From assembly GCF_002278075.1 (NCBI RefSeq), contig NZ_CP022990.1:1550001-1614000 (forward strand): a DNA stretch of 64,000 bases. Direction: 5' to 3'. Shown piece by piece: positions 46,740 to 55,987 of the stretch (positions within the stretch are counted from its first letter, which is position 1; every line of letters starts with the position of its first letter). The position numbers were made by a program, and so were the translations under genes. The notes below the pieces were generated by a model. That model was not told the origin of the DNA. It made no database searches and saw only the letters and a program-made list of their open reading frames with translations. This stretch comes from Paraburkholderia aromaticivorans (GTDB taxonomy: Bacteria; Pseudomonadota; Gammaproteobacteria; Burkholderiales; Burkholderiaceae).

Positions 46740-48443
46740 ATGACCAATGATCCGATCGCGCCGCCACGGCGCGCACAACGGCCCCGAGCGGCGGCCACGG
46801 CAGAACATCCGCCGGCCTCGCGCGAGTCGCGCCCTGCACGCATCGCTGCCGGCGAAGTCGCGCGGCCCGCCACCGTCCTCTCGCTCCGCAAAAACACCCT
46901 GGCGTTGGGCGCGGTGTGCCTTGCCTCGTTGATGTTCGGCCTCGAAATCTCCAGCGTGCCGGTGATTCTGCCGACGCTCGAGCGAGTGCTGCACGGCGAC
47001 TTCAAAGGCATGCAATGGATCATGAATGCCTACACGCTCGCGGTGACCACCGTCCTGATGGCGACCGGCGCGCTGGCGGACCGCTTCGGCCGCCGGCGCA
47101 TCTTCGTGATCGGCATCGCGCTGTTCGGTGTCACCTCGTTGATCTGCGGGCTCGCGCAAAGCGTGCCGACGCTGATCGTCGCGCGCCTGTTGCAAGGCGC
47201 GAGCGGCGGCGCCATGCTCATCTGCCAGGTGGCCGTGCTCTCGCATCAGTTCAGCGAAGGGCCCGAACGCGCTCGCGCATTCAGCGCGTGGGGCATCATC
47301 TTCGGCATCGGGCTCGGCTTTGGGCCGATCATCGGCGGGACGATCGTGGCGCTATCCAGTTGGCAATGGGTCTTCTGGGTGCATGCACTGCTCGCCGTCC
47401 TCACCTTGACGCTCGTTTTCAGCGGCGTGCAGGAGTCGCGCGACCCGCACGCGCATACGCTCGACGTGGCCGGCATCGTCACGCTGTCACTCGCGGTTTT
47501 CGGCCTCGTGTATTTCATCACGCAGGCCCCAGCCCTCGGTTTCGACAATCCTCGCGCACGCTTGATCATCGCGGCGACGCTGCTCGCCTTCGTGGGGTTT
47601 CTCGTTGCCGAGAAACTCAGTGCCCGTCCCATGTTCGATTTTTCCGTCTTCAGGATTCCGCAGTTTTCCGGCGCGTTGATGGGCTCGGCGGGCATGAATT
47701 TCAGCTTCTGGCCCTTCATGATCTATTTGCCGATCTACTTCCAGATCGGCCTTGGTTATGACAGTGTGCACGCCGGACTTGCCTTGCTCGCCTACACGCT
47801 GCCCACGCTGGTCTTGCCGCCGCTCGGCGAACGTCTCGCGCTGCGTTTCGGCTCGGGAATCGCCATCCCTGCGGGCCTGTTTACAATCGGCCTCGGCTTC
47901 ATGCTGATGCGATACGGCAGCAGCGCCGCGCACGCGGACGTGTGGGCGATGCTGCCCGGTTGCATGCTTGCCGGCGCGGGCCTCGGCCTCACCAATACGC
48001 CTGTCACGAATACGACGACCGCTGCGGTTCCCGCGGCACGCGCGGGCATGGCGTCCGCCATCGATATGAGCGCCCGGATGATTACGCTCGCGATCAACAT
48101 CGCGTTGATGGGCGCGATCCTGGTCGGCGGCATTCTGTTCGATCTGAAGACGCGACTGCCGAAGCCGCTCGGCACCGCGCAACTCGGCAGGCTGGCAGAG
48201 AAAATTGCGGCGGGAGATATCGAGGCGGTGAGAGCCGGCATCCCGGCCCTGGCGCGAATCGACCCGTCCGGAAGCATCGTGCACGCTGCGTTGATGCAGG
48301 GTTTCGGCTGGGTGATGATCTATGGTGCCGTGGGTGTGTGGGTGCTCGCCGCACTCAGTTTCGTGATTTCCGGCCGCGCGTCGCGAAGACTGAGCCGCAC
48401 GAAGCACGCGCCTGGGGGGCAGCCGGTGCAAGTCGAGGCGTGA
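46740..48443 (+). CDS. MFS exporter, DHA2 (EmrB/QacA) family
   Basis: A 567-residue inner-membrane transporter with about 14 segments after a 55-residue Arg/Ala-rich cytosolic head. The DHA2 block LMFGLEISSVPVILPTLERV and motif A GALADRFGRRR are visible, with motif C near FGIGLGFGPIIGG. The ATG at 46740, after GAGGTGG, is preferred to the open extension to 46455. It is divergent from LysR and lies between the receptor and the siderophore biosynthesis genes. It might export the siderophore or an unrelated compound. Ornibactin-type loci normally use an ABC exporter, so siderophore export is only a hypothesis. Confidence 0.85.
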   Translation: MTNDPIAPPRRAQRPRAAATAEHPPASRESRPARIAAGEVARPATVLSLRKNTLALGAVCLASLMFGLEISSVPVILPTLERVLHGDFKGMQWIMNAYTLAVTTVLMATGALADRFGRRRIFVIGIALFGVTSLICGLAQSVPTLIVARLLQGASGGAMLICQVAVLSHQFSEGPERARAFSAWGIIFGIGLGFGPIIGGTIVALSSWQWVFWVHALLAVLTLTLVFSGVQESRDPHAHTLDVAGIVTLSLAVFGLVYFITQAPALGFDNPRARLIIAATLLAFVGFLVAEKLSARPMFDFSVFRIPQFSGALMGSAGMNFSFWPFMIYLPIYFQIGLGYDSVHAGLALLAYTLPTLVLPPLGERLALRFGSGIAIPAGLFTIGLGFMLMRYGSSAAHADVWAMLPGCMLAGAGLGLTNTPVTNTTTAAVPAARAGMASAIDMSARMITLAINIALMGAILVGGILFDLKTRLPKPLGTAQLGRLAEKIAAGDIEAVRAGIPALARIDPSGSIVHAALMQGFGWVMIYGAVGVWVLAALSFVISGRASRRLSRTKHAPGGQPVQVEA

Positions 48444-48448
48444 CGGAA

Positions 48449-48470
48449 GAGCGGCGCACTCGCGCCGCTC
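48449..48470. terminator. Hairpin between convergent exporter and formyltransferase genes
   Basis: GAGCGGCG pairs with CGCCGCTC around a short loop, just after the exporter stop. It lacks a T-run but is placed to separate convergent transcripts. A short direct repeat CAGGGTGCCT follows. Confidence 0.4.
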
Positions 48471-48528
48471 AGGGTGCCTCAGGGTGCCTATGGAGGGCGG
48501 GCGTGCGCCATCGGAGATGACACGCTGT

Positions 48529-49377
48529 TCAGCACGCGTCGCATCGGCTTGCCTGCTGCCCGGCCATGATCGCGAGCCCCTCGTTCAAAGCCGGGAAAAG
48601 GCTGCGGTTGAAATTGTTCCAGCGTAGTTCGAGGATCGTATCGTTCTCGTCGATTTCGGTATTCAGCACGTCGTGAATCACCTCGCCGGAGTCGATTCCG
48701 TTATCGACATAGTGAAACGATGCGCCCGTCAGATGTAGCGGTTCGACCGCCACGGTCTCCATCGTCTTCCAGTTGATGACTTTCTTGCCGCGTGCGCCGT
48801 AAAGCGCGTCGAGCGTCGCATAGGCGCCGCGCCGCTCATAGGGCGAATCGGCGCGCGTCACGCCCGGGTGAATATTCACGATCTTGCGATAGAACGGCGC
48901 GCCCGGCCGAACCAGTTCGTCGAGAATGATCAGAAGCCCATCGAGCACGACGATATCGGCCTTCAACGCCCTCAGCGTATCGAGCAGGTGCTTTTCAAAC
49001 TCGCTCTTACGTGCCGCGCGTCCTGGCGCATCGAGCGGTTCGCGCCGGTATGTCGATGGAATCGCGAGCAGCAGATCATTGACCGGCTTGCCCTGCACGC
49101 GCAAATCCGGCGGATAGAACCAGCGCTTGCCCGGCTCGTAGGCGAACCCGTATTCCTTGAGTTTTTCGCGGTCCGCGCTCGATCCGGCATCGTCATCGTA
49201 AATGACCTGTTCGAGCGAGTACTGGTCGCCGAGTCCGGTTTCATTGAGCGCTTCGACAAGCGACTCCAGCACCGACTTCATATAGCGTGAGCCGCTTTTG
49301 TACGCAATGTCCTGGCCTGCCTTGTCGGCGGCCGCGTTTCGCAGCGACCAGATGTAAACGAGTTTCTTCTTTGGCAT
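48529..49377 (-). CDS. pvdF: N5-hydroxyornithine formyltransferase (PvdF-like)
   Basis: A 282-residue enzyme that formylates N5-hydroxyornithine from formyltetrahydrofolate, completing the hydroxamate ligand. Asn168 and His170 (VNIHPGVTRADS) and Asp229 (NGIDSGEVI) form the catalytic triad of the GART-type fold at exactly the numbering known for PvdF. The opening KLVYIWSLRNAAADKAGQD is typical. An AGGAA site precedes the ATG. It is 40 bases downstream of the monooxygenase gene and the last gene of the visible biosynthetic unit. Its presence means at least one hydroxyornithine of the product is formylated. Confidence 0.93.
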   Translation of the reverse strand: MPKKKLVYIWSLRNAAADKAGQDIAYKSGSRYMKSVLESLVEALNETGLGDQYSLEQVIYDDDAGSSADREKLKEYGFAYEPGKRWFYPPDLRVQGKPVNDLLLAIPSTYRREPLDAPGRAARKSEFEKHLLDTLRALKADIVVLDGLLIILDELVRPGAPFYRKIVNIHPGVTRADSPYERRGAYATLDALYGARGKKVINWKTMETVAVEPLHLTGASFHYVDNGIDSGEVIHDVLNTEIDENDTILELRWNNFNRSLFPALNEGLAIMAGQQASRCDAC

Positions 49378-49417
49378 GGTCGATTCCTGTGTATGTCAGT
49401 CGTGACGCCGCGTTGCA

Positions 49418-50788
49418 TTAGACAGCGTAGCTCATGCGGCCCGCGCTCGTCGCGTTTGCCTGGGTGCGGCTTGTCCGGTCAGCCGTCCGGTCCTGCAAGG
49501 CGTGATGCGCGAGCGAAGCGGCGATTTCGTCGGAACGCAGCGCAAGCACGGACAGCAGCGTGTCGGAGAGTCCGTGACTGTCTTCGCAACAGCCCTGCAG
49601 ATAAATGCGCGGTTTAAAGCTCGCCGGTGTGACAAGCCGGTAATCGCGTTCGACGTCGCCTCGCGCGAGCGCATCGCCCAGATGCGGCGCGAGCCCTTCC
49701 AGCAGGTCGACATGCGTGTCGCGGCGATAACCCGTCGCGAGCACGAGCGCGTCGAAATGCTCGGCGCGCGCGTGGCCGCTCAAGCGGTCGCGCAGCGTGA
49801 GTTCGATCCGGCCGCCGCCCGTGCGCATCGCGGTTTCGATGGCGGTGTTCGCCAGCAACCGGTGGCGCGGCTCGGCGCAGACGTTCTGCAGATAAAGCAT
49901 TTCGTAGATCTGCTCGATCAGCGGACGGTCGACCACCGCGTAGTTGGTGTCGCGAAAGCGCTCGATCAGCGCGCGCCGGCCGTCGCGCGGCTGCGCGTAC
50001 ACGACATCGGTAAAGGCGGGGTTGAAGATCTCATTGACGAACGGGCTGTCGTCGGCGGGTTTCAGCGCACTCGACCGGATGATGAGGCTCGCATCCACGT
50101 GCGGATAGCGGCGCGTCAGATCGACGAACACTTCGGCCGCGCTCTGCCCCGCGCCGACCACCGCCAAGCGTTTTCGCGCACCGCTCGCGGGCCCCACCAC
50201 CCGATCGATCGACGTGAGGTACTGCGACGAATGCACGATGTTGTGCGTGCCGAGAGCGGCGAAAGCCTCCGGCACCTGAGGGCCGCCGCCGATACCGACC
50301 GACAGCGCCCGCGTCACCCGCTGCCATTCGCGTCCTTCGTGGTCGCGGGAGAACACGCGCAGCGCTGCGACTTCGTTCGTGTGGCCCGTGCTCCTGACCG
50401 CTTCGATACCGGTCACGGTCTGGCCGTAGTTCACGCGATCGTCGAACGACGCCGCCACCCAGGCCAGGTAATCGTGAAACTCCACGCGCGTCGGATAGAA
50501 GTTCTTCAGGTTGACGAAATCCGCCAGGCGTCCGCGTTCGAACAGATAGTTGATGAAGGTGAAGCGGCTTGTCGGATCGCGCATCGTCACGAGGTCCTTG
50601 AGGAAGGAAATCTGCATCCGGCAGTCGTCGAGCAGCATGCCGCGATGCCAGCCGAATTCCGGCTGACGCTCGATAAAGCAGTGCGCGAGGTCCGAGACCC
50701 CGGCTTCTTCGGCGAGGCGCACGGCCAGCGCCAGATTCGACGGTCCGAAGCCGATTCCGATCAGATCAAATACGGTGTCTCTGTGCAT
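49418..50788 (-). CDS. pvdA: L-ornithine N5-monooxygenase
   Basis: A 456-residue FAD- and NADPH-dependent N-hydroxylating enzyme that makes N5-hydroxy-L-ornithine. The FAD motif is GIGFGPSNLALA at residues 11-22, the substrate region MQISFLKDLVTMRDPTSRF, the NADPH motif VVGAGQSAAE and the C-terminal ATGYRRDTH. Length fits PvdA/OrbG-locus enzymes. It lies 123 bases behind NRPS 2 and 40 bases before the formyltransferase, in the same order (NRPS, then hydroxylase, formylase) as the ornibactin locus. The 35 or so C-terminal residues are polar and probably disordered. Confidence 0.95.
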   Translation of the reverse strand: MHRDTVFDLIGIGFGPSNLALAVRLAEEAGVSDLAHCFIERQPEFGWHRGMLLDDCRMQISFLKDLVTMRDPTSRFTFINYLFERGRLADFVNLKNFYPTRVEFHDYLAWVAASFDDRVNYGQTVTGIEAVRSTGHTNEVAALRVFSRDHEGREWQRVTRALSVGIGGGPQVPEAFAALGTHNIVHSSQYLTSIDRVVGPASGARKRLAVVGAGQSAAEVFVDLTRRYPHVDASLIIRSSALKPADDSPFVNEIFNPAFTDVVYAQPRDGRRALIERFRDTNYAVVDRPLIEQIYEMLYLQNVCAEPRHRLLANTAIETAMRTGGGRIELTLRDRLSGHARAEHFDALVLATGYRRDTHVDLLEGLAPHLGDALARGDVERDYRLVTPASFKPRIYLQGCCEDSHGLSDTLLSVLALRSDEIAASLAHHALQDRTADRTSRTQANATSAGRMSYAV

Positions 50789-50911
50789 GTCGCAGGTCCT
50801 TATCGGTGGAAGCCGGCGTGCCGCATGCGCGGGCCGGCGAAAACTCTTTCGTGATTGATGCGGTTCTTATTCATTGCGTGTTGTTGCTCGCCTTCGTACT
50901 CGCTCCACGAT

Positions 50912-53900
50912 TCAAGCGCCGTCGCGCAACTCGGCGACGCTCGAAGCCCGCGCCACCAGCCGCGCGCCCAGTTGCGCGAAAGTCGGCGCGGCGAACACGT
51001 CGGCAATCTCCAGCGCATGCCCCATGCGTTGCGCGGCATCGACAAAGCGCACGACGTCGAACGAACTCGCGCCCGCTTCGAACAGATCGTCGTGAAGCGC
51101 GGGCGTGTTGCCTTCAAAGCGATCGCTCCAGACGCGTTCGAGCGCCTCCGCGCGCTCGGCTGCTTCGTGGTGAGAGGTCGGGCCTGCCTGCGCGCTCGTC
51201 GAAGCGCCGGCCGATGCCAATGCAAAGCGCGCTGAGGCAGCGCCCAAGGGTTGATGCGGCATGTCCACGAACTGCTGCACTACATTCAGATAATCGGCGC
51301 TCAGCGCCTCGACGAAGCGACCGTCCACCAGTTCGTCCGCATATGAGAAGGCACCTGTGACGCGTCCATCGGCATGCTCGACCACATCCAGTTCCAGCTC
51401 GAACACGACCCGGTGCCGCACGTCGTTGAAGTCGCCGAGGGTGAGACCGGCCCAGTCGCGTTGCGCCGTTCCAGCGGGGCGCAGGTAATTGAACATCACC
51501 GAAAAAAGCGGGTTGCCGGCTTCGACGCGTGTGGCGCGCAGTGCGGTCACGACGTCGGCGAACGGCGTGTCCGCGTGCGCATAAGCCGCGAGCGCGGCAT
51601 CGCGCACGCCGGCGAGCAGCGTGACGGGCGTATCCGTTTTCGTAAGCCGCGTGCGTACGACCACTGCATTGATGAAGAGTCCGAGCGCGCGGTGTGCGGC
51701 TTCGCCCGTCAGCTCGCGTGTCGAAGCGAGAACGCCGACCGGCTGATCCGTCGCGCCGGTGGCACGATAGAAGGCGAGGTTCAGCGCGGCGTGCAGCAAC
51801 ATGGGCAGCGTGGCATGAACTTCGAGCGCCATCGAGCGGGCGCGGCGCACCAGAGCCGGGGCCAATTCGAATACGAGGCGGCCGGCGCTCCAGCCCGGCA
51901 CCGCCACGCGGCCTGTCGGCGGCGCCGGCAACCGTTGCGATGGCACCTCGGCCAACGCATCGCGCCAGAACGCCAGGCGCGCTCGCGGCGCGGCAACCGG
52001 CAAGACCAGTTCCTGACGAGAAGGCGATTGCGCCGCCGAAGCCGCCGGCAACGCGCCGCGCACGATCGCTACATAGGTGGCGCGCACATCTTCCAGCCAC
52101 AGATCGATCGACTGACCATCCGACACGATGTGATGCACGACCAGCGACAACACGTGATCATGCCCGGCAAGGCGCAGCACGCGCACGCGCCAAAGCGGCG
52201 CATCGTCTAGCAGGTGGAACGGTGTGAGCGCGTCTTCGTCGGTGAGTGCGATAGCGGCGTTCTCGCGGGCAGCTTCCATCGGATCGCCCGATAGATCGAT
52301 CACCGGCAGTTCGAACGACGCAGACTCAGCGACGCTTTGTCCCGGCGCTTGCCCCTCGCGTTCGACGAGCCGCACGCGCAGCGCGGGATGCCGCGCTGCG
52401 GCTTGAGCGAACGCTTCGCGCAATGCAACGACATCGAGCGGTCCATGCAGACGCAGCGCAACGGGAATGTTGTAGGCCGCGCTGTCCGGTTGCGAGCGCC
52501 ACAGGAACCACAAGCCCAATTGCGCGGAAGAAAGCGGCAAGATGCCATTCGCGTCGGGTACGACGCCCGCGTTGGCAGCGCCGCCCGGCGTCTCGTTGCC
52601 GACATCGACCGGCGCTTCGCTGCGTGCCGCTGCCATCACCCGCTGCGTGTATTGCGCAAGCGTCGGTGCTTCGAAGAGCGTGCGCACCGGCACATCGCGC
52701 GCGAGCCGTTCAGCCACGCGTGTTGCCACCCGGACCGCCGCGAGCGAATGTCCGCCGAGTTCGAAGAAATGATCGGCGCGGCCGACACGCTCCACGCCCA
52801 GCACTTCGCGGAAAATCCGTGCAAGCTCGGCTTCGAGTCCGGCTGCGGGCGCCTGGTAGGCACGTTCCACACGTCGCGGCGCCGGCAGCGCCGCGCGGTC
52901 CACCTTGCTGTTGGCATTGCGCGGCAATGCGTCGAGCACGACGATATGCGCCGGCACCATGTAGTCAGGCAGCGTGTGACGCAGATGCGCGTCGAGCTCG
53001 GCGGCATCCGCGCGCGTATTGCGCTCGCGCGCTTCGGCGCTCAGTTCCACATACGCCGCCAGCGCCGCTTGCGCGCCTTTGCCATGCACGGTCGCCACGG
53101 CTTCGCGCACATCGTCGTGCGCGGCGAGTTGCGCTTCGATCTCACCCAATTCGATCCGCAAGCCGCGCAGCTTCACTTGATGATCGACACGGCCGATAAA
53201 GTCGAACACGCCGTCCGCCCGCCGCTTGACGAGGTCGCCCGTGCGATAGAGCCGCGCGCCCGGCCGCCCGAACGGATCCGGCACGAAGCGCTCGGCCGTG
53301 AGCGCCGGCCGGTCGAGATAGCCGCGCGCGACGCCCACGCCCTCGCCCCCCAGATACAGTTCGCCGATCACGCCGACCGGCAGCGGATTCAGGCGCGCAT
53401 CGAGCACGTGCGCCGAACGCGCGCCGACCAGCGTGCCGATCGGCAGATACGCGCTGTCCGCGAGCTTCGCGGTGTCGTCGGCCGGATTGAACATCCACAG
53501 CATCGGCGTGATGACGGTTTCAGTCGGCCCATACCCGTTGACGATGCGCGCGTTCGGAAATGCCCGGCGCAGCAGCGCGAATGCTTCACGCGAGGTGGCT
53601 TCCCCACCCACCGTCAACGAACGCAAGCTGGGCGGCGCGCCGTGCGCGAGCGCCCACTCGGCGAGTTGGGTCGCGCAACCGGGCGGCACGTAGGTCATGG
53701 TCACGCCTTCGCGCACCATCATCCGGCAGGTTTGCGCGGGCGGCCACAACGTATCCGCCGTGATCGCGACGGCTGCGCCGGACATGTATTGCGAGAACCA
53801 GCCTTCATGCGCGCCATCGAAATTGACCGACTGGAACAACAGGAAGACGTCGCGCTCACCGGCGCCGTAGCGCTGCGCGATTGCCGCGCAGTGAAGCGCA

Positions 53901-55936
53901 AACGAACCGTGATCGACCACCACGCCCTTCGGCTTGCCGGTCGAACCGGACGTATAGATCACATAGGCTGCCTGATGCGGCGACACGCGCGGTAATTCGA
54001 CATTTGCCGCAAAGTGCTCATCACTCGACGGTGCCTCGTCGATCAGCCACAAACGCAAACGGTCCGACTCTGGCAACGCGGCAAGACTCGCGCGTTCCGT
54101 GACGACGTGCGTGATTCGCGCGTCATCGAGAATCTGTGCGAGACGCTCGCGCGGATGGCTCGGATCGAGCGGTACGAACGCGCCGCCCGATTTCAACGCG
54201 GCAATCAGCCCGACCAGCAGATCGACCGAACGGCTCAGCGCCACGCCGACCCGCGTTTCCGCCCTCACGCCGGCCGCGACGAGGCGTTGCGCGAGACGCG
54301 TCGCTTGCGCGTCCACGTCGTGGCGCGTGAGCGAGCGGTTCATGTCGGCGACGCCGTGCGCGTCCGGCCGCGCGCGGGCATGATCGGCCACGCGCTGATG
54401 CACCGGCCTGAACGTTGCTTCGGGTGGCAAAGCCGCGCGATTCCATGCATCGAGTTGCGCGCGCTCGGCTTGAGGCAGCCACTGCAAATCTCCGGCCGCG
54501 GTCGCCGGAGTGGTTATCGCGTTCGACAGCAACTCGATGAATCGCGCGGCGAGACGCTCTATCGCATCGGCCTCGAACAGATCGAGCGCGTAGATGAAAT
54601 ACGCGTCGATCGAACCGTCGTCGCGTTCCTCGAAGCTCAACGTCAGATCGAACTTGGCGAATGGCGCGCCCGATGGCAACTCCGTCATGCGCACTTCCGC
54701 GAGCGAAGGCAGACGGCGGCGCGCGCCGTAAGCGGCCATCACCTGAAACAAGGGATGATGACTCGCGCTACGCACCACGCCGAGTGCTTCCACCACCTGT
54801 TCGAACGGCACATCCTGATGCGACTGGGCGTCGATCAGCGCTTGCCGCGTCGCATCGACCAGCGCGGCGAACGGCTGCCTCGCCGGAACCGGTGTAGCGA
54901 GCGTGAGCGTATTCACGAAGAAGCCGATGAGCCCGGCGACTTCGCCGCGCTCGCGATTCGCCGCAGGCACGCCGATCCGGATCTGCGTTTCGCCCGACGA
55001 GCGCGCGAGCAATGCGCTCAAGGCTGCGAGCAATACGGCGAACGGCGTTGCGCGCCGCGCATTGGCCAATGTTTTGACTTGCCGGGCGAGCGCGGCATCG
55101 AGCACGAAACGATGCCGCGCGCCGCGCGCGCTGCGCTGAGCCGGACGCGGCGCCGCGCCCGGCAATATCAGCACGTCGCGATTCGCGTCCAGCCGCTCGC
55201 GCCAGAATCCCAATTGACGCTCACGCTCGCCCGCGTCGAGCCAGCGGCGCTGCCACAACGCGAAGTCGGCGTACTGGATCGGCAACGGCGCGAGCGACAC
55301 CGATTCGCTCTTCGCATACGCGCGGTAAAACGACGCCAGTTCGGCCAGCATCACGTCGGCGGACCAGCCATCGGAGACGATGTGGTGCGTCGTCAGCGCG
55401 AGCCAGTGGGTGGTCGCGTCGAGGCGAATCAGATGAGCGCGCATCAACGGCCCGACCGACAGATCGAAGGACTTCGCTTCGTCGGCGCGTGCAATCTCGG
55501 CGGCGCACGCCTCGCGCTGATCGGCGGCCGACGCGCTCACATCGCTCGCGCGCCACGGGCAACGCGACGGCGCATGTACCGTCTGCAACACGCCGTCCGC
55601 GCTCTCGCTGAAAGTGGTACGCAGCGCTTCGTGGCGTGCGATCAACGCATCGCACGAAAGACGCAGCGCGTTGGCATCGAGCGCGCCGTCGAGCCGCAGA
55701 CGCTCGGTAATGTGATATGCGGCCGCTTCATCGATCATTCGCGCATGCAGCCACAAACGCGTTTGCGCGAACGAAGCCGGCACGCTCGCGGTCCGCTCGG
55801 CGCGCGGCGGAATCGGCAGCACGCGAAAGTCGATGCCGGCGGCGGCGAGCTTCGTGAGAAAGGCCTTGCGTTGCGCATCGGGCAACAGCGCGAAGCGCGA
55901 CGCAAGGGAAAGCAGATCCGGTTTGGCTGTGGTCAT
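50912..55936 (-). CDS. NRPS 2, OrbJ/malleobactin-type: C-A-T-C-T, no thioesterase
   Basis: A 1674-residue peptide synthetase. Condensation domain 1 has HHIVSDG at 184-190. The adenylation domain (about 510-1020) has YTSGSTGKPKG at 660-670, GYGPTE at 801-806, YRTGD at 897-901 and an A10 motif NSKVDR in place of NGKxDR. A carrier domain follows with Ser1064 (LGGHS). A second condensation domain has HHIVSDG at 1268-1274, and a divergent terminal carrier has FEAGASS (Ser1625). The specificity code read by hand is D-G-E-Y-T-G-G-I-T-K. Its glutamate suits a basic side chain, so (formyl)hydroxyornithine is likely. The lack of a thioesterase and the extra C-T pair suggest release by an amine, as with the putrescine end of ornibactin. 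Starts 51 bases after NRPS 1. Confidence 0.9.
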   Translation of the reverse strand: MTTAKPDLLSLASRFALLPDAQRKAFLTKLAAAGIDFRVLPIPPRAERTASVPASFAQTRLWLHARMIDEAAAYHITERLRLDGALDANALRLSCDALIARHEALRTTFSESADGVLQTVHAPSRCPWRASDVSASAADQREACAAEIARADEAKSFDLSVGPLMRAHLIRLDATTHWLALTTHHIVSDGWSADVMLAELASFYRAYAKSESVSLAPLPIQYADFALWQRRWLDAGERERQLGFWRERLDANRDVLILPGAAPRPAQRSARGARHRFVLDAALARQVKTLANARRATPFAVLLAALSALLARSSGETQIRIGVPAANRERGEVAGLIGFFVNTLTLATPVPARQPFAALVDATRQALIDAQSHQDVPFEQVVEALGVVRSASHHPLFQVMAAYGARRRLPSLAEVRMTELPSGAPFAKFDLTLSFEERDDGSIDAYFIYALDLFEADAIERLAARFIELLSNAITTPATAAGDLQWLPQAERAQLDAWNRAALPPEATFRPVHQRVADHARARPDAHGVADMNRSLTRHDVDAQATRLAQRLVAAGVRAETRVGVALSRSVDLLVGLIAALKSGGAFVPLDPSHPRERLAQILDDARITHVVTERASLAALPESDRLRLWLIDEAPSSDEHFAANVELPRVSPHQAAYVIYTSGSTGKPKGVVVDHGSFALHCAAIAQRYGAGERDVFLLFQSVNFDGAHEGWFSQYMSGAAVAITADTLWPPAQTCRMMVREGVTMTYVPPGCATQLAEWALAHGAPPSLRSLTVGGEATSREAFALLRRAFPNARIVNGYGPTETVITPMLWMFNPADDTAKLADSAYLPIGTLVGARSAHVLDARLNPLPVGVIGELYLGGEGVGVARGYLDRPALTAERFVPDPFGRPGARLYRTGDLVKRRADGVFDFIGRVDHQVKLRGLRIELGEIEAQLAAHDDVREAVATVHGKGAQAALAAYVELSAEARERNTRADAAELDAHLRHTLPDYMVPAHIVVLDALPRNANSKVDRAALPAPRRVERAYQAPAAGLEAELARIFREVLGVERVGRADHFFELGGHSLAAVRVATRVAERLARDVPVRTLFEAPTLAQYTQRVMAAARSEAPVDVGNETPGGAANAGVVPDANGILPLSSAQLGLWFLWRSQPDSAAYNIPVALRLHGPLDVVALREAFAQAAARHPALRVRLVEREGQAPGQSVAESASFELPVIDLSGDPMEAARENAAIALTDEDALTPFHLLDDAPLWRVRVLRLAGHDHVLSLVVHHIVSDGQSIDLWLEDVRATYVAIVRGALPAASAAQSPSRQELVLPVAAPRARLAFWRDALAEVPSQRLPAPPTGRVAVPGWSAGRLVFELAPALVRRARSMALEVHATLPMLLHAALNLAFYRATGATDQPVGVLASTRELTGEAAHRALGLFINAVVVRTRLTKTDTPVTLLAGVRDAALAAYAHADTPFADVVTALRATRVEAGNPLFSVMFNYLRPAGTAQRDWAGLTLGDFNDVRHRVVFELELDVVEHADGRVTGAFSYADELVDGRFVEALSADYLNVVQQFVDMPHQPLGAASARFALASAGASTSAQAGPTSHHEAAERAEALERVWSDRFEGNTPALHDDLFEAGASSFDVVRFVDAAQRMGHALEIADVFAAPTFAQLGARLVARASSVAELRDGA

Positions 55937-55987
55937 GCTGGGTTGTCCCGGTACGGGCCGACGGGTCGACGAATCGACCGCGCTGGC

